Below are positions 9,526 to 19,935 of a stretch of 64,000 nt of DNA, piece by piece. The translations under genes were made by a program, and so were the position numbers. This stretch comes from Eleusine coracana subsp. coracana (Eukaryota; Streptophyta; Magnoliopsida; Poales; Poaceae), in NCBI GenBank assembly GCA_032690845.1, contig CM064429.1, positions 17,875,013 through 17,939,012 of the forward strand, in the 5' to 3' direction. A model generated the notes under the pieces. It did no database searches. It saw only the letters and a program-made list of their open reading frames with translations, and was not told the DNA's origin. Within the stretch, counting starts at the first letter, position 1. The number at the start of each line of letters is the position of its first letter.

Positions 9526-11720
9526 AAAGGCTAAAAACTAAAAGGTGGCTTAGTCTTTTTGGACAGCAAAGGCGGTCTGACCGCCTTGTACAGAAAAACG
9601 GAGCACTTCCAGTTGAGGTCAAGGCAAGCTACAAAGGAGATTACAAGGAAATTTTCAATGAATAATACTATATGCGATGAAGTAGATTAGCACCAAAGAA
9701 AGAGATTGATCAAATTTGGGGGACAACATTTTCTCTGCACAACCCGGTCTGACCGGATGGACAAGCCGGTCTGACCGCTGTGTATAGAAAAAATTCTGTA
9801 CCACAAATTTGAGCAATGCTGACTTGGGAAATGCATAATCTTGCAATAGGGAAGTCCTAGGCATACTAGAAGTTAATTTCATGGCAGCAACCCTAAGAAG
9901 GAACCCTAGGAGAGGAGATCAGGATGGAATCAATTGGAATACCTTGAGGAGAGAGGGAACATGAAGCTTGGGGTAAAGCCAGACTTGGATCCGGCCTGAC
10001 CGAGATTGGGGCCACCAAATCCACGAAGGAGAGGAGAGATTCCACTGAGTGATCAAGAAATCACCATTTGAGAGCTTGGGGAGGAAGAGCCGACGGGTAT
10101 GGAACGTTTAGGGAAGAATGAGCACTGTTTTGGACAAGGGGTTCAAAGGTTCCACTAAAGGTCCCCGTGAAAGCCGATCTGACCGCCTTGCAAAGGCGGT
10201 CTGACCGGGTTGACCTGGAAAATTCCAAACAACCCCCAGACCCAAGACGAAATGCAAGGATAGGATGAGAATTTTATATCCTTCCATTTCAAACACCTTT
10301 GCATAAATTTGAACTTTTAGTCCTTCCGATTCAACCATCTTTGGACCATATCGAGAGATATTTGATTCTTTCCATTGACCCATCTTTGGATTAGATAGGA
10401 GATCAACCTTGGTGATATGATATTTCAAGGAATATAATTTGTGAACTTGAGAACATCTCTTCATTTATGGCCAGCCATCAAGCAAATAAAGTGAACAATG
10501 GCCATGATTGAATTGATATGGTCACAAAGACCGAAATCTCCAAAAAATTTGAAAAACCACACATCCTAGCAGTTCTAGATAGATTTTCAAAACACTTATA
10601 CTAGAGCAATCAGAAGCAAACAACATCCAAGGAGTCCTTTTAGCATATTTAGCATATACCCTTCAATTGAAATATTCTTGACCTAACATATGTCAAAATT
10701 TCATGGATAAGGTATAAACCAAATGTCCAAGATAGTCGAACTCATCAAGTGACACACACTCAACAAGATTTGAATTGATTGTATGCTCAAAACACTCTAA
10801 ACATGCAAAGGCCTAGATGCACAAGATATTTAAAAGCAACTGAACTTTAAAACATACTTTTGCCATATGTCACAATTTTTTCATTCCGGTGAAGAATAAC
10901 CAATAACTTGTGCCATTTCCAATAATGATCTTGCCATCTCATCCAACTAAATTTCATCCTTGGAGTTGATGATGAGAGGCCCAAGTGGCGCATATCCCAT
11001 GGAGACTAACTTTTCTATTTTGCCCATGGAGAGAGACAAACTCTCACTTGGGAGACTACACAATTGCTTAGATGAAAACATTAGTCTCAAAAACCCAAGT
11101 TATTAGTTAGAGTCCCCCTTGATACATGCCATGCATTTGAGTTGTTGTAGATGTGCATGTATATTCAATGAAGAATAATATGGATTCTATATCATAACTT
11201 GGTCACCGAAGACTATGTTGTATGAAAAAGGATCTCATGACAAGTGTTACTTACATACACATACCCATCTTTGGTTTTTGGAAAGCAAGAAATACAACGG
11301 ATTCTCAATATTGAAGAATCCCGCTAGCCCAACCCGGTTTGACCAGTTTGACAAGGAGGTCTGACCGCCTTGTGTTCGGCCCGACTCTACCTTTATGTTT
11401 CATGTTTCTTGTTTCTTGAATATTTCTTAATTTGTGCCATGCACCTGCAAGAAAGTATGTGTTGCTCCATAGTAGAGCCATTAAGAGTATCACATGGCAT
11501 AAAAAATAGTACTTGATGAAATTTACAATAGGGAGTTTGAGAGAACTTAAGATAAACAAGCCATCATGTTGAAAGACTCAATTATAGCAGAACTTATCTG
11601 CTGCCCTGAGATGTTATTGGATGAATTTTTATCAACTTCATACTAAGCTTGACAATTTGAGTTGAAAACCATTTTTGTGTGTCAAGCCTCCAATGCATCT
11701 CTTCATACCTGCAAGCTAGA
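9526..11720. other. Non-coding spacer of element B
   Basis: AT-rich sequence without a credible ORF, lying between the extra ORF and gag in element orientation. It holds paired GGTCTGACC palindrome clusters at 9569-9592, 9739-9781, 10170-10216 and 11331-11372 and a single half at 9988-10005. An untranslated leader for the downstream extra ORF, or degenerate former coding sequence, is possible. Confidence 0.5.
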
Positions 11721-12451
11721 TCAAGCTATTTTTGGTACCCAAGACTTGTTGGGTCCTTCAAGGTTAGTCACAAGAGAGTTAGGTACCCAAATGGCCTTAC
11801 ATGTACCAAAGGGCATTTTTGCCTTTCCATGCACAATTAAGTTGGAATGAACAATGTTCAGCTCAGATGTGTTACCGTTTGGACAATCTTTACTAAGATG
11901 TCCCTTGTGCCGGCAAGTGTAGCACACTCTTTTCTTGATCTTGGAGGCGACCTTTTGATCTTGCTTGAGTCTTCCCTTATGAAGCCCTTGCCTTGTCCTA
12001 GATGCAATGGATCTATTGGCTTTCATGTCCAAATTCTCTTTTTGGCACAAACTATACTAAGGCTGTCTGACCTCCTTGCAAAGGCGGTCTGACCACCTTG
12101 TACAGCGAATTTCTGACCAGTAGAGGTATTTGGGCATGACATGATTACATGACCCTTATATTTACATCCAAATCATATGATTGATTTCTTTGACCTTGTT
12201 TGTCTCCTTGATAGCTTTGTCTTGCTTTGAATCTTCTTGGAGCACATGTATGCATAATGACCCATATCGGTGCACTTGAAGCATTGGATATGGTCAAGAT
12301 TCTTCATTTCTTGTTTCTTGCATTGAGGAGACTTGTTATTTGGTTGAGGGTCAGGTCTAGTGATAGTTGTACCCATCTCAAGCTTCTTCACCATGTTGTC
12401 ATGGTTATCTTCAGATGGTTGCACTTGAACCTTACCCATCAACCTTCTCAC
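11721..12451 (-). pseudogene. Gag C-terminal part of element B, two zinc knuckles
   Basis: Two CCHC knuckles lie in separate frames: CFKCTDMGHYAYMC (in 12173-12451) and CYTCRHKGHLSKDC (in 11721-12050), the latter followed by KAIWVPNSL and KSWVPK motifs. I associate this tandem-knuckle arrangement with gag proteins of grass copia/SIRE-like elements. The knuckles would bind element RNA in the virus-like particle. A palindrome pair at 12061-12100 sits between them, and stops break the frame. Confidence 0.7.
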
Positions 12452-12595
12452 TTTGTCTTCAAGCCTCTTGACTTCGAGCTGTAGTTGATCATTTTCTTGA
12501 GCTATGAAGTCATCACAAGATTCTACAATAGTTTGCTCAACACTTGAGTGTTGGCTTTGAGAGCAACAAGGGTTAGCACAAATAAATTCAACTTG

Positions 12596-13198
12596 CTATT
12601 GTGAGCATGTGCATTTTTGTGTTGGAGGTTGAGAGTATTTTACCGATGTTACCACAACCTCGTGAGCCACTTGTAGCATAGCGTGTGAGTCTTGGAGTTT
12701 TTCATGGGAGCACATGAGCTCTATATGATCTTTTTGCATTGTTACATGTTTGCTAGTAAGCACTTCAAGTTGATCCTTGAGATCCTCATTCTTTTGCCTT
12801 GGAGCTGCTGCACAAGAAGAAGCATCAATAGCACAAGTATACTCCTTTTCTAGTTTTCCATATTTACGGATCAAGGAGGTGTGTGAGTTCTTGAGTTTCT
12901 CATGTTCTTCATGTAGAGTTTTGAGCTCTTTCATCTTGTCAACGAGAAAGTCTTCTTGCCTCTCTAGCTGCAGCTCTTGCTCTTGAATTCTTGCTATGAG
13001 CTGCATGACTTTGAACAAGTCTTTCTTGCTTATGTTGTCAAACTCAAAGTCATCATCTTCGCTTTCACTTTCATCTTTCTTGGTTTTCTTCTTTTTCTTC
13101 TTGGCCATAAGACAAGCATTATGGCTTTGAGAGGTAGACTCTTCACTTGGCCGATGGTGCTCATTTTTCTTCAGATGGGGCGCAAATTTTCTAGTCAA
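12596..13198 (-). pseudogene. Gag coiled-coil region of element B
   Basis: A 200-residue frame. It starts just downstream of a paired palindrome at 13197-13242, has a Lys-rich then acidic segment (MAKKKKKKTKKDESESEDDD), and continues with about 110 residues of heptad-like E/K/L repeats (for example LERQEDFLVDKMKELKTL). A long coiled coil before the knuckles is known for SIRE-like copia gag. Frame breaks separate it from 13360-13587 and 12173-12451. Confidence 0.65.
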
Positions 13199-13359
13199 CC
13201 CGGTCTGACCGCCCTGAGAAGGCGGTCTGACCGCCTTGACCAGATTTTTAGTGGCAGCTAGTTCTTGTCTTGTTGTGGACCTCGAAAAGTTTTCTAGAAC
13301 ACATGAGCATCTTTTAGGAAATCATGCTCCTTAGAGATCTTCATCTCAAGATCTACACT

Positions 13360-13587
13360 TTAAGCACTCAACAAGAAATTAGTAGCTTGAGCATTTCGTT
13401 GCAAGCATTTTCCTTCCTCATCGATGTAATTATCCCAATTAAAATTTGAGGGACAAATGCTTACATCCACAATGCTCAATAAAACAGGATCAATAGTCTT
13501 AAGTACTCCTAGCATGTATTTACACCAAGACACATAATTAGAGCCATCAAGAAAAAGTTCTAGATAATTTTCACCTTCCGGCGACAT
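13360..13587 (-). pseudogene. Gag N-terminus of element B
   Basis: The frame starts MSPEGENYLELFLDGSNYVSW about 40 bp after the primer-binding site. NY-LFLDGSNY--W is the hallmark start of copia-superfamily gag (the DUF4219/UBN2-type region), which is the main reason for calling B copia-like. Only 75 codons remain; most of the usual central gag domain appears deleted before the coiled-coil part. Confidence 0.65.
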
Positions 13588-13624
13588 CTTTACTCATGGC
13601 GGTTATGCTTTGTTGTGAGTCCTT

Positions 13625-13636
13625 GCTCAGATACCA
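13625..13636 (-). other. Primer-binding site of element B
   Basis: The minus strand reads TGGTATCTGAGC, one mismatch from the initiator tRNA-Met primer site TGGTATCAGAGC, two bases from the LTR end at 13639. This fixes the minus-strand orientation of B. Confidence 0.8.
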
Positions 13637-13638
13637 AT

Positions 13639-14465
13639 TGAAAGGACCTTGATGTCGCCTAGAGGGGGGGGGTGTGAATAGGCAAAACCTGAAATCAATT
13701 AAACTTTTTCTCACAGATTAGTATAACCCGGTCTGACCTCCTTGTCAACCCGGTCAGACCTCCTTACACAGGTAGAACTTTTCACGAAGAATAGTTCAAC
13801 TCGGTCTGACCTCCTTGTTAACCCGGTCAGACCGCCTTGCACAGGCAGAAACAGATCAGCTCTCCAAATTTGAATTCTAGCTCAAACCAAAACTTGAGGT
13901 GATGCTTCAGAGATTTTCCTTAGCATGTACACATAGTACCTATACACAAATGAGCACACCAAAGTAGATCGAAGCGGAAGCACAAGTATAAGCTCGAAAA
14001 CAACTAGGAATGAAAACCAGCAAGGAGACACAAGATTTGTTTCACCGAAGTTCAGGACCACCAACCGTGATCCCTATGTCTTCGTTGAGGAAGCTTGAGT
14101 TGCTCACAAGGCAACCTCCAAGCCGGGTCTGTTTCAACCTCTTTCCCCAAATCCACTAACTCGATCTTTTTCACACCGGAGGCAAGATAATAGCCCTCAC
14201 AAACTTTCCCAAGGCTCACCACAAGCTTGGGATCTCCAGGGCGACGCCTAGCCATCTAGGAGGCTTCACCTCCAAGAGTAACAAATGATTCACAAGTTGC
14301 TTGACATAGCCCAAAGTGCTCAAGTCTTAGGATTTGCTCACTAATGCTCCACACACTCAAATCTCTCAACCCAACTAAAGATTTTGCATAAAGCACTTAG
14401 ATCTCACAAAGAGAGGTTGGGGAGAGCTCAACTGTCCGTTGGAATGCTATAGAGTCGGGCAGAAA
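13639..14465 (-). repeat. 5' LTR of element B, truncated
   Basis: Direct repeat of 4431-5234. It carries one more palindrome unit near 13733-13755 than the left copy. In element orientation the start of this LTR is missing: alignment with the left copy stops at 14463-14465, where a CRM-like LTR end begins. Confidence 0.8.
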
Positions 14466-14698
14466 TGATGTGAACAAGGGTTCCCGATCTTCCGAAAGGT
14501 TCTTGGTTAGTTGATTTGGTCGGAGGCGACACACAAATCGATCCGGATTCAGAACAGCACGTTCTAAACCCCGCAATCACAGCACGACGTCTCCTCTGGT
14601 TATCAACCGTCCAAGGACGATTGACCTCGCCGAGAAGGCTAATCCCTACCTATGAATCAAGAATACAAGCAAGAACAACAAAGAATGCAACACAATTG
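14466..14698 (-). repeat. Fragment of C-type CRM-like LTR
   Basis: The minus strand ends ...CCCTTGTTCACATCA at 14466 and matches the last ~235 bp of the LTR at 43545-44460. Homology stops at 14698 (CACAATTG). The rest of that element is absent, so this is a recombination or deletion remnant lying exactly between B and F. Confidence 0.8.
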
Positions 14699-14778
14699 CT
14701 TTGATAGTGCATGAAAAAACGTTGTACTATTTTTGTTGAGTTTTATGACAGGGTTATTTTGACTGTTGTTTTGTTTCA

Positions 14779-15480
14779 GGCCCACACCCTCGCACGGATT
14801 TCTTCTGAGAAGACTTGCATGGAGCTAGCTTCGTTGGAGAAGGAGAAGAATTCGCTTGCAACAGAAAATATGTTGCTGAAGGAGAAGCTTAATAGCCTTC
14901 GGTTTGCAAAGGATGACGCTGCGCTTGAAGCTACGCGCATGCTAAAGTAGCTTGATGCTTCGCGGGCGGAGGTTGCTGAATTGAAGACCGGCTTAAGTCG
15001 CCTGGAATCTGCTGAGGCTAAGATCACAGCTTTGGAAAATGAGAACACAGCTTTAAAGCATGACCGATTGACTCGCAATTATGGCTTCGCTACCCAAGAT
15101 GTATCCGCACACCATCAATATTGCGAGGCTTTAGGTTATGTTGGTGCTGAGCCCATGACATTGACCAATGGGGCTGCTATCACCGAGGCTGTTATGTTTG
15201 GCTGGCTAAAGTCTGAGTTCAAAGCTCTCCCGGGGGTGATGGACAAGCGCAGCAATTTTGGCGCGCTTCATACCGCGGAGGCCGCTTTCGAGCTGTTGGA
15301 ACGCGAAGGCTGTGACCACTTTGATGCTCTGGGGAGGCGCAACTTTCCGATTGGGGCGGACGCTCGAGACGGCTTGTCACTAGAAGCCATTGCCGCAGCT
15401 AAACGTGTTGCAATGAAATTCTGGCGTGATCACGGCCGCGAAGCTGCTCGACAGGCTGCAATTGAGAAACTGGCTTAGGT
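14779..15480 (+). pseudogene. Antisense gene of element F, first coding part
   Basis: This part runs opposite to pol. It is preceded by a 3' splice-site-like TTGTTTTGTTTCAG ending at 14778. The first part is an alanine/glutamate/lysine-rich heptad region likely to form a coiled coil (MELASLEKEKNSLATEN). An in-frame TAG at 14948 interrupts it. The frame then reopens to 15478 with AKITALENENTALKHDR and a globular part (FGWLKSEFKALPGVMDK, ARDGLSLEAIAAAKRVA). TAT-lineage elements such as Grande are known to carry a conserved antisense ORF (gene 23); this position and strand fit, but I cannot align it here. Function unknown. Confidence 0.55.
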
Positions 15481-15553
15481 TATACTTCTGCTTCTGTATT
15501 GTATTTTCATTTATTCATGCGATGTTCGAAGTTGAAGTTGATTGTGCCTGTGC

Positions 15554-16492
15554 AGATGCGTGACTCTTCGAGGGGCGGTGGCGGCCAAGCTAAAGATTCT
15601 TCGGGGGGCCAAGGCACTTCGAGGGATGCCACCGAGAAGGCTGGTACTTCGGAGGGTGGATCGAAGGCCGCACCGAGCGATGTTTAGGATTATTTGTAGT
15701 TGCTATGTTGATGTAATATACTTTTTGGGAGGTCTAGAGGGAAATTTTATAACTATAATTTTGACATGCCTACTTCACCCTGCGTAGGTGTCCTTCGTGT
15801 CGCCTGCGCGGGAATACGAAGAGGATACTTCTAGTGGATCTTCCGTGTTGCGCATGTTGGGCCTTATGAGCGAGGGGTCCCCATCTTTAATGGATGACGC
15901 TTCTATGCCGACGCCCACTTCATGTAGTTCTGAGGCCAGTTTGAGCGGCTTTGAGGCGTTAGATATTGCGGATGAGGCTGAAAGACTTGAGGACCTCGAG
16001 CGCGCTGCTTTGTCCAGGGCGCGCTTGGTGACTTTGGACACCGGTGTGGTTTGTGTGGGGAATTATTCTCACTTATTTAGTCACGGCGCTTCATATAGTG
16101 CGTCATCCACACTTGGTCGTCGGGGTAAGGGTAGGTCCCGTGGTGGAGGGGTGTCCGTAGACAGACTGCACAGGAAGCAAGGACCCGGGTCTCCGCTTCC
16201 GAAGCAAAGCGAGAAGCCCTTGGGCACCGATGGTTCCGACGCCTCAATTCCGCGGCCGTCCCATCTGCAACTTGCTGTGGTGAAGCGATCAATTAGCTCT
16301 ATGTTGAATTCGCTGACAAAGATTACTAAATCCTTTTCGCAAGCGCCGGTTCCAACTAGTGGAAATGTCCAAGATTCGGGTGTTATTGGTGCCGGGGGCT
16401 CGAGACCTAATCCTTGCCCCCATCCGCCTAGTTACACTGCTGATGAATGGTCCGTTTTGCTTTCCCAGTTGTTAGCCTCTAGGTTGTTGTAA
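15554..16492 (+). pseudogene. Antisense gene of element F, downstream exons
   Basis: Exon candidate 15554-15684 follows TTGTGCCTGTGCAG and encodes a Gly/Ser-rich stretch. An intron of about 100 bp (donor GAT/GTTTAG near 15684, acceptor CCTGCGTAG ending 15787) would join it in frame to 15788-16492. That exon encodes 234 residues with SGFEALDIADEAERLEDLER, a basic Arg/Gly patch and a C-terminal Leu-rich end (ADEWSVLLSQLLASRLL). The TAG at 15477 means this splice model needs an alternative donor upstream, so whether the gene was intact is unclear. Confidence 0.5.
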
Positions 16493-16615
16493 AAGAAGAA
16501 CTCGTTGATTATGATTTCTGATGTAAACATTCGTTAGTTGCAATTGTAATAAAGTATGTTTTGCTAGGTTTATGTTTCTACGATCTGCTTAGCGTTTACG
16601 TCGAATTTTGATAAA
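16493..16615. other. Short gap between antisense gene and array
   Basis: Contains ATAAAGTATG and TAATAAAG-like sequence about 60 bp after the antisense stop, which could act as a poly(A) signal for the plus-strand antisense gene. Nothing else is recognised. Confidence 0.3.
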
Positions 16616-17717
16616 CGCCAGCCTCTCCCTCGAAGTGCTAGGGGCGAGGTGTTTTAGGACGAACCCTTCGACAGGTTTGGGCTGTGACGAGCCCCTTAGC
16701 ATTTTTTCGCTAAGTTTTTTAAAAAACGCCACCCTCTCCCTCGAAGTGCTAGGGGCGAGGTATTTTAGGACGAACCCTTCGATGGGTTTGGGCTGCAATG
16801 AGCCCCTTAGCATTTTTTTGCTATGTTTTTTTTGAAAAATGCCACCCTCTCCCTCGAAGTGCTAGGGGCGAAGTGTTTTAGGACGAACCCTTCGACGGGT
16901 TTAGGCTGCAACGAGTCCCTTAGCATTTTTTCGCTAAGTTTTTTGAAAAACACCACCCTCTCCCTCGAAGTGCTAGAGGCGAGGTGTTTTAGGACGAACC
17001 CTCTGACGGGTTTGGGCTGCAACGAGCACCTTAGCATTTTTTCGCTAAGCTTTTTGAAAAATGCCACCCTCTCCCTCGAAGTGCTAGGGGCGAGGTGATT
17101 TAGGACGAACCCTTCGACGGGTTTGGGCCGCAACGATCCCCTTAGCAATTTTTCGTTAAGTTTTTTGAAAAACGCCACCCTCTCCCTCGAAGTGCTAGGG
17201 GCGAGGTATTTTAGGACGAACCCTTCGACGGGTTTGGGCTGCAACGAGCCTCTTAGCATTTTTTCGCTAAGTTTTTTGAAAAATGCCACCCTCTCCCTCG
17301 AAGTGCTAGGGGCTAGGTATTTTAGGATGAACCCTCCGATGGGTTTGGGCTGCAATGAGCCCCTTAGTATTTTTTCGCTAAGTTTTTTGAAAAACGTCAC
17401 CCTCTCTCTCGAAGTGCTAGGGGCGAGGTGTTCTAGGACGAACCCTTCGACGGGTTTGGGCTGCAACGAGCCCCTTAGCATTTTTTCGCTATGTTTTTTG
17501 AAAAACGCCACCATCTCCCTCGAAGTGCTAGGGGCGAGGTATTTTAGGATGAACCCCTCAACGGGTTTGGGCTACAACAAGCCCCTTAGCATTTTTTTGC
17601 TAAGTTTTTTGAAAAACGCCACCCATTCCCTCGAAGTGCTAGGGGCGAGGTGTTTTAGGACGAACCCTTTGACGGGTTTGGCCTGCAACGAGCCCCTTAG
17701 CATTTTTTCGCAAAGTT
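16616..17717. repeat. Ten-copy 111-bp tandem array in 3' region of F
   Basis: Units start at 16616, 16727, 16840, 16951, 17062, 17173, 17284, 17395, 17506 and 17617. All but one spacing is exactly 111 bp (one is 113). Each unit carries CCCTCGAAGTGCTAGGGGCG, a CGAACCCTTCGACGGG hairpin-like segment and a T-rich tract. Because 111 is divisible by three, frames on both strands stay open as artefacts. Tandem arrays between pol and the 3' LTR are known for TAT elements and can seed satellites. Confidence 0.95.
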
Positions 17718-19284
17718 AGCTAGCTGCATGGGTTTTAGCTCTTCGGGCTTTACCAGTGCGGCAGCTATGGCTTGAGAGCTTTTTGCTCTTCATCGAATGT
17801 TTCAATCTTCGTGGTGGGAGTTGTTTTGACGTGCTCTGCTGAGCGAGGCTTTTCGCTTTGGGGAAGGCAGCTTTATAGATTTAGCTAGGGTTTACATAGG
17901 ATCTGCCTTGTTAAAAACATCACCCCTACGAAGGGTTCCCCTTGTGAGGAATAGAGTACGGTCCTTTACATAATTGCCTAAAAAGAATAGCTTGAAAAGA
18001 AAATCTACCAACTAAGCTCAAGGTAGCACTTATAGTTTCATGCTATGCTTGGCTGTTTACATGCTCCGAGTGGTGCCTTTTGTATACATAAAACCTTCGA
18101 AGGTTGTCTGTGTTCCAAGAATGCGGCAGCTCTTCGCCTTGCGAAGTCTAGAGCCTGTACGCTCTGGGCCTGTTTGATTTTGCCACAATGTATGGGGCCT
18201 CCCATTTGGGTTCTAACTTGCCTTTGCTTTTTGTTTTGAGCTTTGGAGTAGAACTAGGTCTCCTACTGCGTAAGCTCGGGGTGTGACTTTTCGATCCCTC
18301 CACTGGCGGGTTTCTGATTGATACTTTTCAAGGTTGACAGCTACATCTAGTCTATCAACTTTCATGAGATCCTTTGATTCCGCCTCTACAGGTTGTGCTC
18401 ATTTTGCATTGAAGGTTTTGGGGCTTCGATGCAAAATCTCCTCAGGCGTGACTACTTCTTCCCCGTAAAGTAACCTGAAGGGCGAGTATTTGGTTGCCCT
18501 GGTTTCGGTCATATTGTGCGACCATATGACCCTTGGGAGTTCTTCTACCCACTTTCCTTTCTTGTCATCGAGGAGTATCTTTTTGATTGCCTTGAATATA
18601 AGGCTGTTTGCTCTTTCGACGGCTTCGTTTGACTAGGGGTGATATACTAACGTGAAGTCAACTTTGGTTCCAATGGAGTGACAGAATTCTCGAATTGTTT
18701 TCCATTGTTGACTGTTATGTCCCTTGGCACTCCAAAGTGGCAGATGACATTTTGCCACAAGAACTTTCTGATTGTTGCTGCCATGTTTGTGATTGGTTTT
18801 GCTTTGATCCACTTGGTGAAATATTCTAGTCGCTACAACTGCCCACTTGTAATTCCCCGGGGCTGTTGGTAGGGGTCCAACGATGTCGATTCCCCAGCGT
18901 TGGAGAGGCCATGATGGGGCTATGAGTTGTGTTGGCTGCGAGGGTGCTGACTGCCTATTTGAGATTTTTTTGACAGGCTTCGCATCTGGTTACTACTTCT
19001 GCGGCGTCCTTGACCATAGATGGCCAGAAGAAACCTTGCCTAACTGCCTTTGCAGCTAATGGCCGAGGTCTGATATGCGCTCCGCAGATTCCCTCATGTA
19101 TCTCGCTGAGTAGCTGGGTGCCCTCCGTTTTGCTTACACACTTAAGTAGTAGAGCACAAATTCCGGACTTGTACAGCTGACCCTCGATGATTCTGCAATT
19201 CCTGGCCCTTTGCTGTATTCTTTTGGCCTCTGACTCGGTGTCTGGCTCGTAAAAACCCCTGAGGTACGCAATGATTTGAGTTCT
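17718..19284 (-). pseudogene. Integrase of element F
   Basis: Reading the minus strand through several stops and frame breaks gives an HHCC zinc region (HEGICGAHIRP, CEACQK) near 18950-19100. A core follows with WGIDIVGPLP near 18890, NEAVERANSLI near 18620 and SPFRLLYGEEVVTPEEI near 18450, then the C-terminal domain with PRAYAVGDLVLL and KLEPKWEAPYIV near 18200-18280. The segment around the second catalytic Asp is disrupted. This is TAT-type integrase, inactive. Confidence 0.75.
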
Positions 19285-19914
19285 CTAGTATTCGCTCATT
19301 ACTGCGTGTAATTGCTTGGGGTCCTCGAGGACTGTTTTGATCAAAGGTTCTGTGATTGTTTGAAAGAACACATTTTGTGGTATTGCCTCTTGCCTTGCTG
19401 CCAACTTGGCGAGCTCGTCTGCATCTGTGTTAAACTTTCTCTCGATGTACTGTATATTGAAGCCTTTGAAATACTTTTTCATACTTCGGATGGTGCTGTG
19501 GTATTTCTCAAGCAGTGGATCCCTGGTTGTGAATTCTTTGTCGTATTGGCTGGCAACGATCTTGGAATCTGTTCTAATTCTACACCTCTGGACTCGGAGT
19601 GCTCTCAGTTTCTTGTGCCCCAGCAGTACTGCCTCATACTCTGCTATGTTATTGGTGCACTTGTCCATTTCTTTACTAAACTCGAGCCTTGCAGCGTATT
19701 TCAATTTCACACCTGTGGGCGATGTGACTACTACTGCTATTCCTGCCCCGGTCAGTCCCCTGGCTCCGTCGCAGTGCACTGTCCACTCTGGCTCAGACCA
19801 TGTTTGATTTTTTATGTGCTGTGGAGCTGTCCAATCTACTATGAAGTTAGCAAGTACCTGAGACTTGATGGCACTGCGTTTCTCGAAGGCTACTACATGC
19901 TCTGAGAGTTCCAT
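19285..19914 (-). CDS. Second (archaeal-type) RNase H of element F
   Basis: A 209-residue frame with WTVHCDGARGLTGAGIAVVV (first acidic residue), NNIAEYEAVLLGHKKLRALR (Glu), RIRTDSKIVASQY (Asp) and TDADELAKLAARQ (last Asp), the full set of RNase H catalytic residues. This additional RNase H after the ordinary one defines the TAT lineage of plant Ty3 elements. The frame is intact, but it lies within an otherwise broken polyprotein. Confidence 0.85.
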   Translation of the reverse strand: MELSEHVVAFEKRSAIKSQVLANFIVDWTAPQHIKNQTWSEPEWTVHCDGARGLTGAGIAVVVTSPTGVKLKYAARLEFSKEMDKCTNNIAEYEAVLLGHKKLRALRVQRCRIRTDSKIVASQYDKEFTTRDPLLEKYHSTIRSMKKYFKGFNIQYIERKFNTDADELAKLAARQEAIPQNVFFQTITEPLIKTVLEDPKQLHAVMSEY

Positions 19915-19935
19915 GGCCCATTTACCGATTGTTCC

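Larger units (their letters stand above)
4520..13830. repeat. Dispersed paired GGTCTGACC palindromes in element B
   Basis: Short near-palindromes of the form [A/G]CC/GGC-GGTCTGACC-GCC/GGG occur at least 15 times across B, mostly as pairs 8-15 bp apart separated by CCTTG/ACAAGG. Clusters: 4520-4536, 4571-4607, 5311-5326, 5497-5530, 6526-6562, 6742-6783, 7023-7064, 7243-7262, 8040-8083, 9569-9592, 9739-9781, 10170-10216, 11331-11372, 12061-12100, 13197-13242, 13727-13755 and 13800-13830. They fall in LTR, spacer and gag-coding parts alike. Confidence 0.85.
4431..14465 (-). mobile_element. Copia-like non-autonomous element B
   Basis: Two directly repeated LTR starts (4431 and 13639, TGAA[A/C]GGACCTTGATGTCG) bracket a minus-strand interior. 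Next to the right LTR is a complement of the initiator tRNA-Met primer site, then a copia-type gag with two CCHC knuckles, then a second acidic ORF, and a polypurine tract on the far side. No RT, RNase H, protease or integrase motif is seen anywhere in about 9 kb of interior, so this is a gag-plus-extra-ORF element that would need an autonomous partner. The right LTR is truncated at 14465 and no target-site duplication can be checked. Confidence 0.7.

Noticed and set aside
15775..16292. Minus-strand ORFs opposite the antisense gene of F
   Set aside because: They overlap the better supported plus-strand exons and show no retroelement motif in the sense strand of F.
16807..17719. Long ORFs of 37-residue repeats on both strands in the tandem array
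   Set aside because: Unit length of 111 bp is a multiple of three, so frames stay open by arithmetic; no start context or domain.
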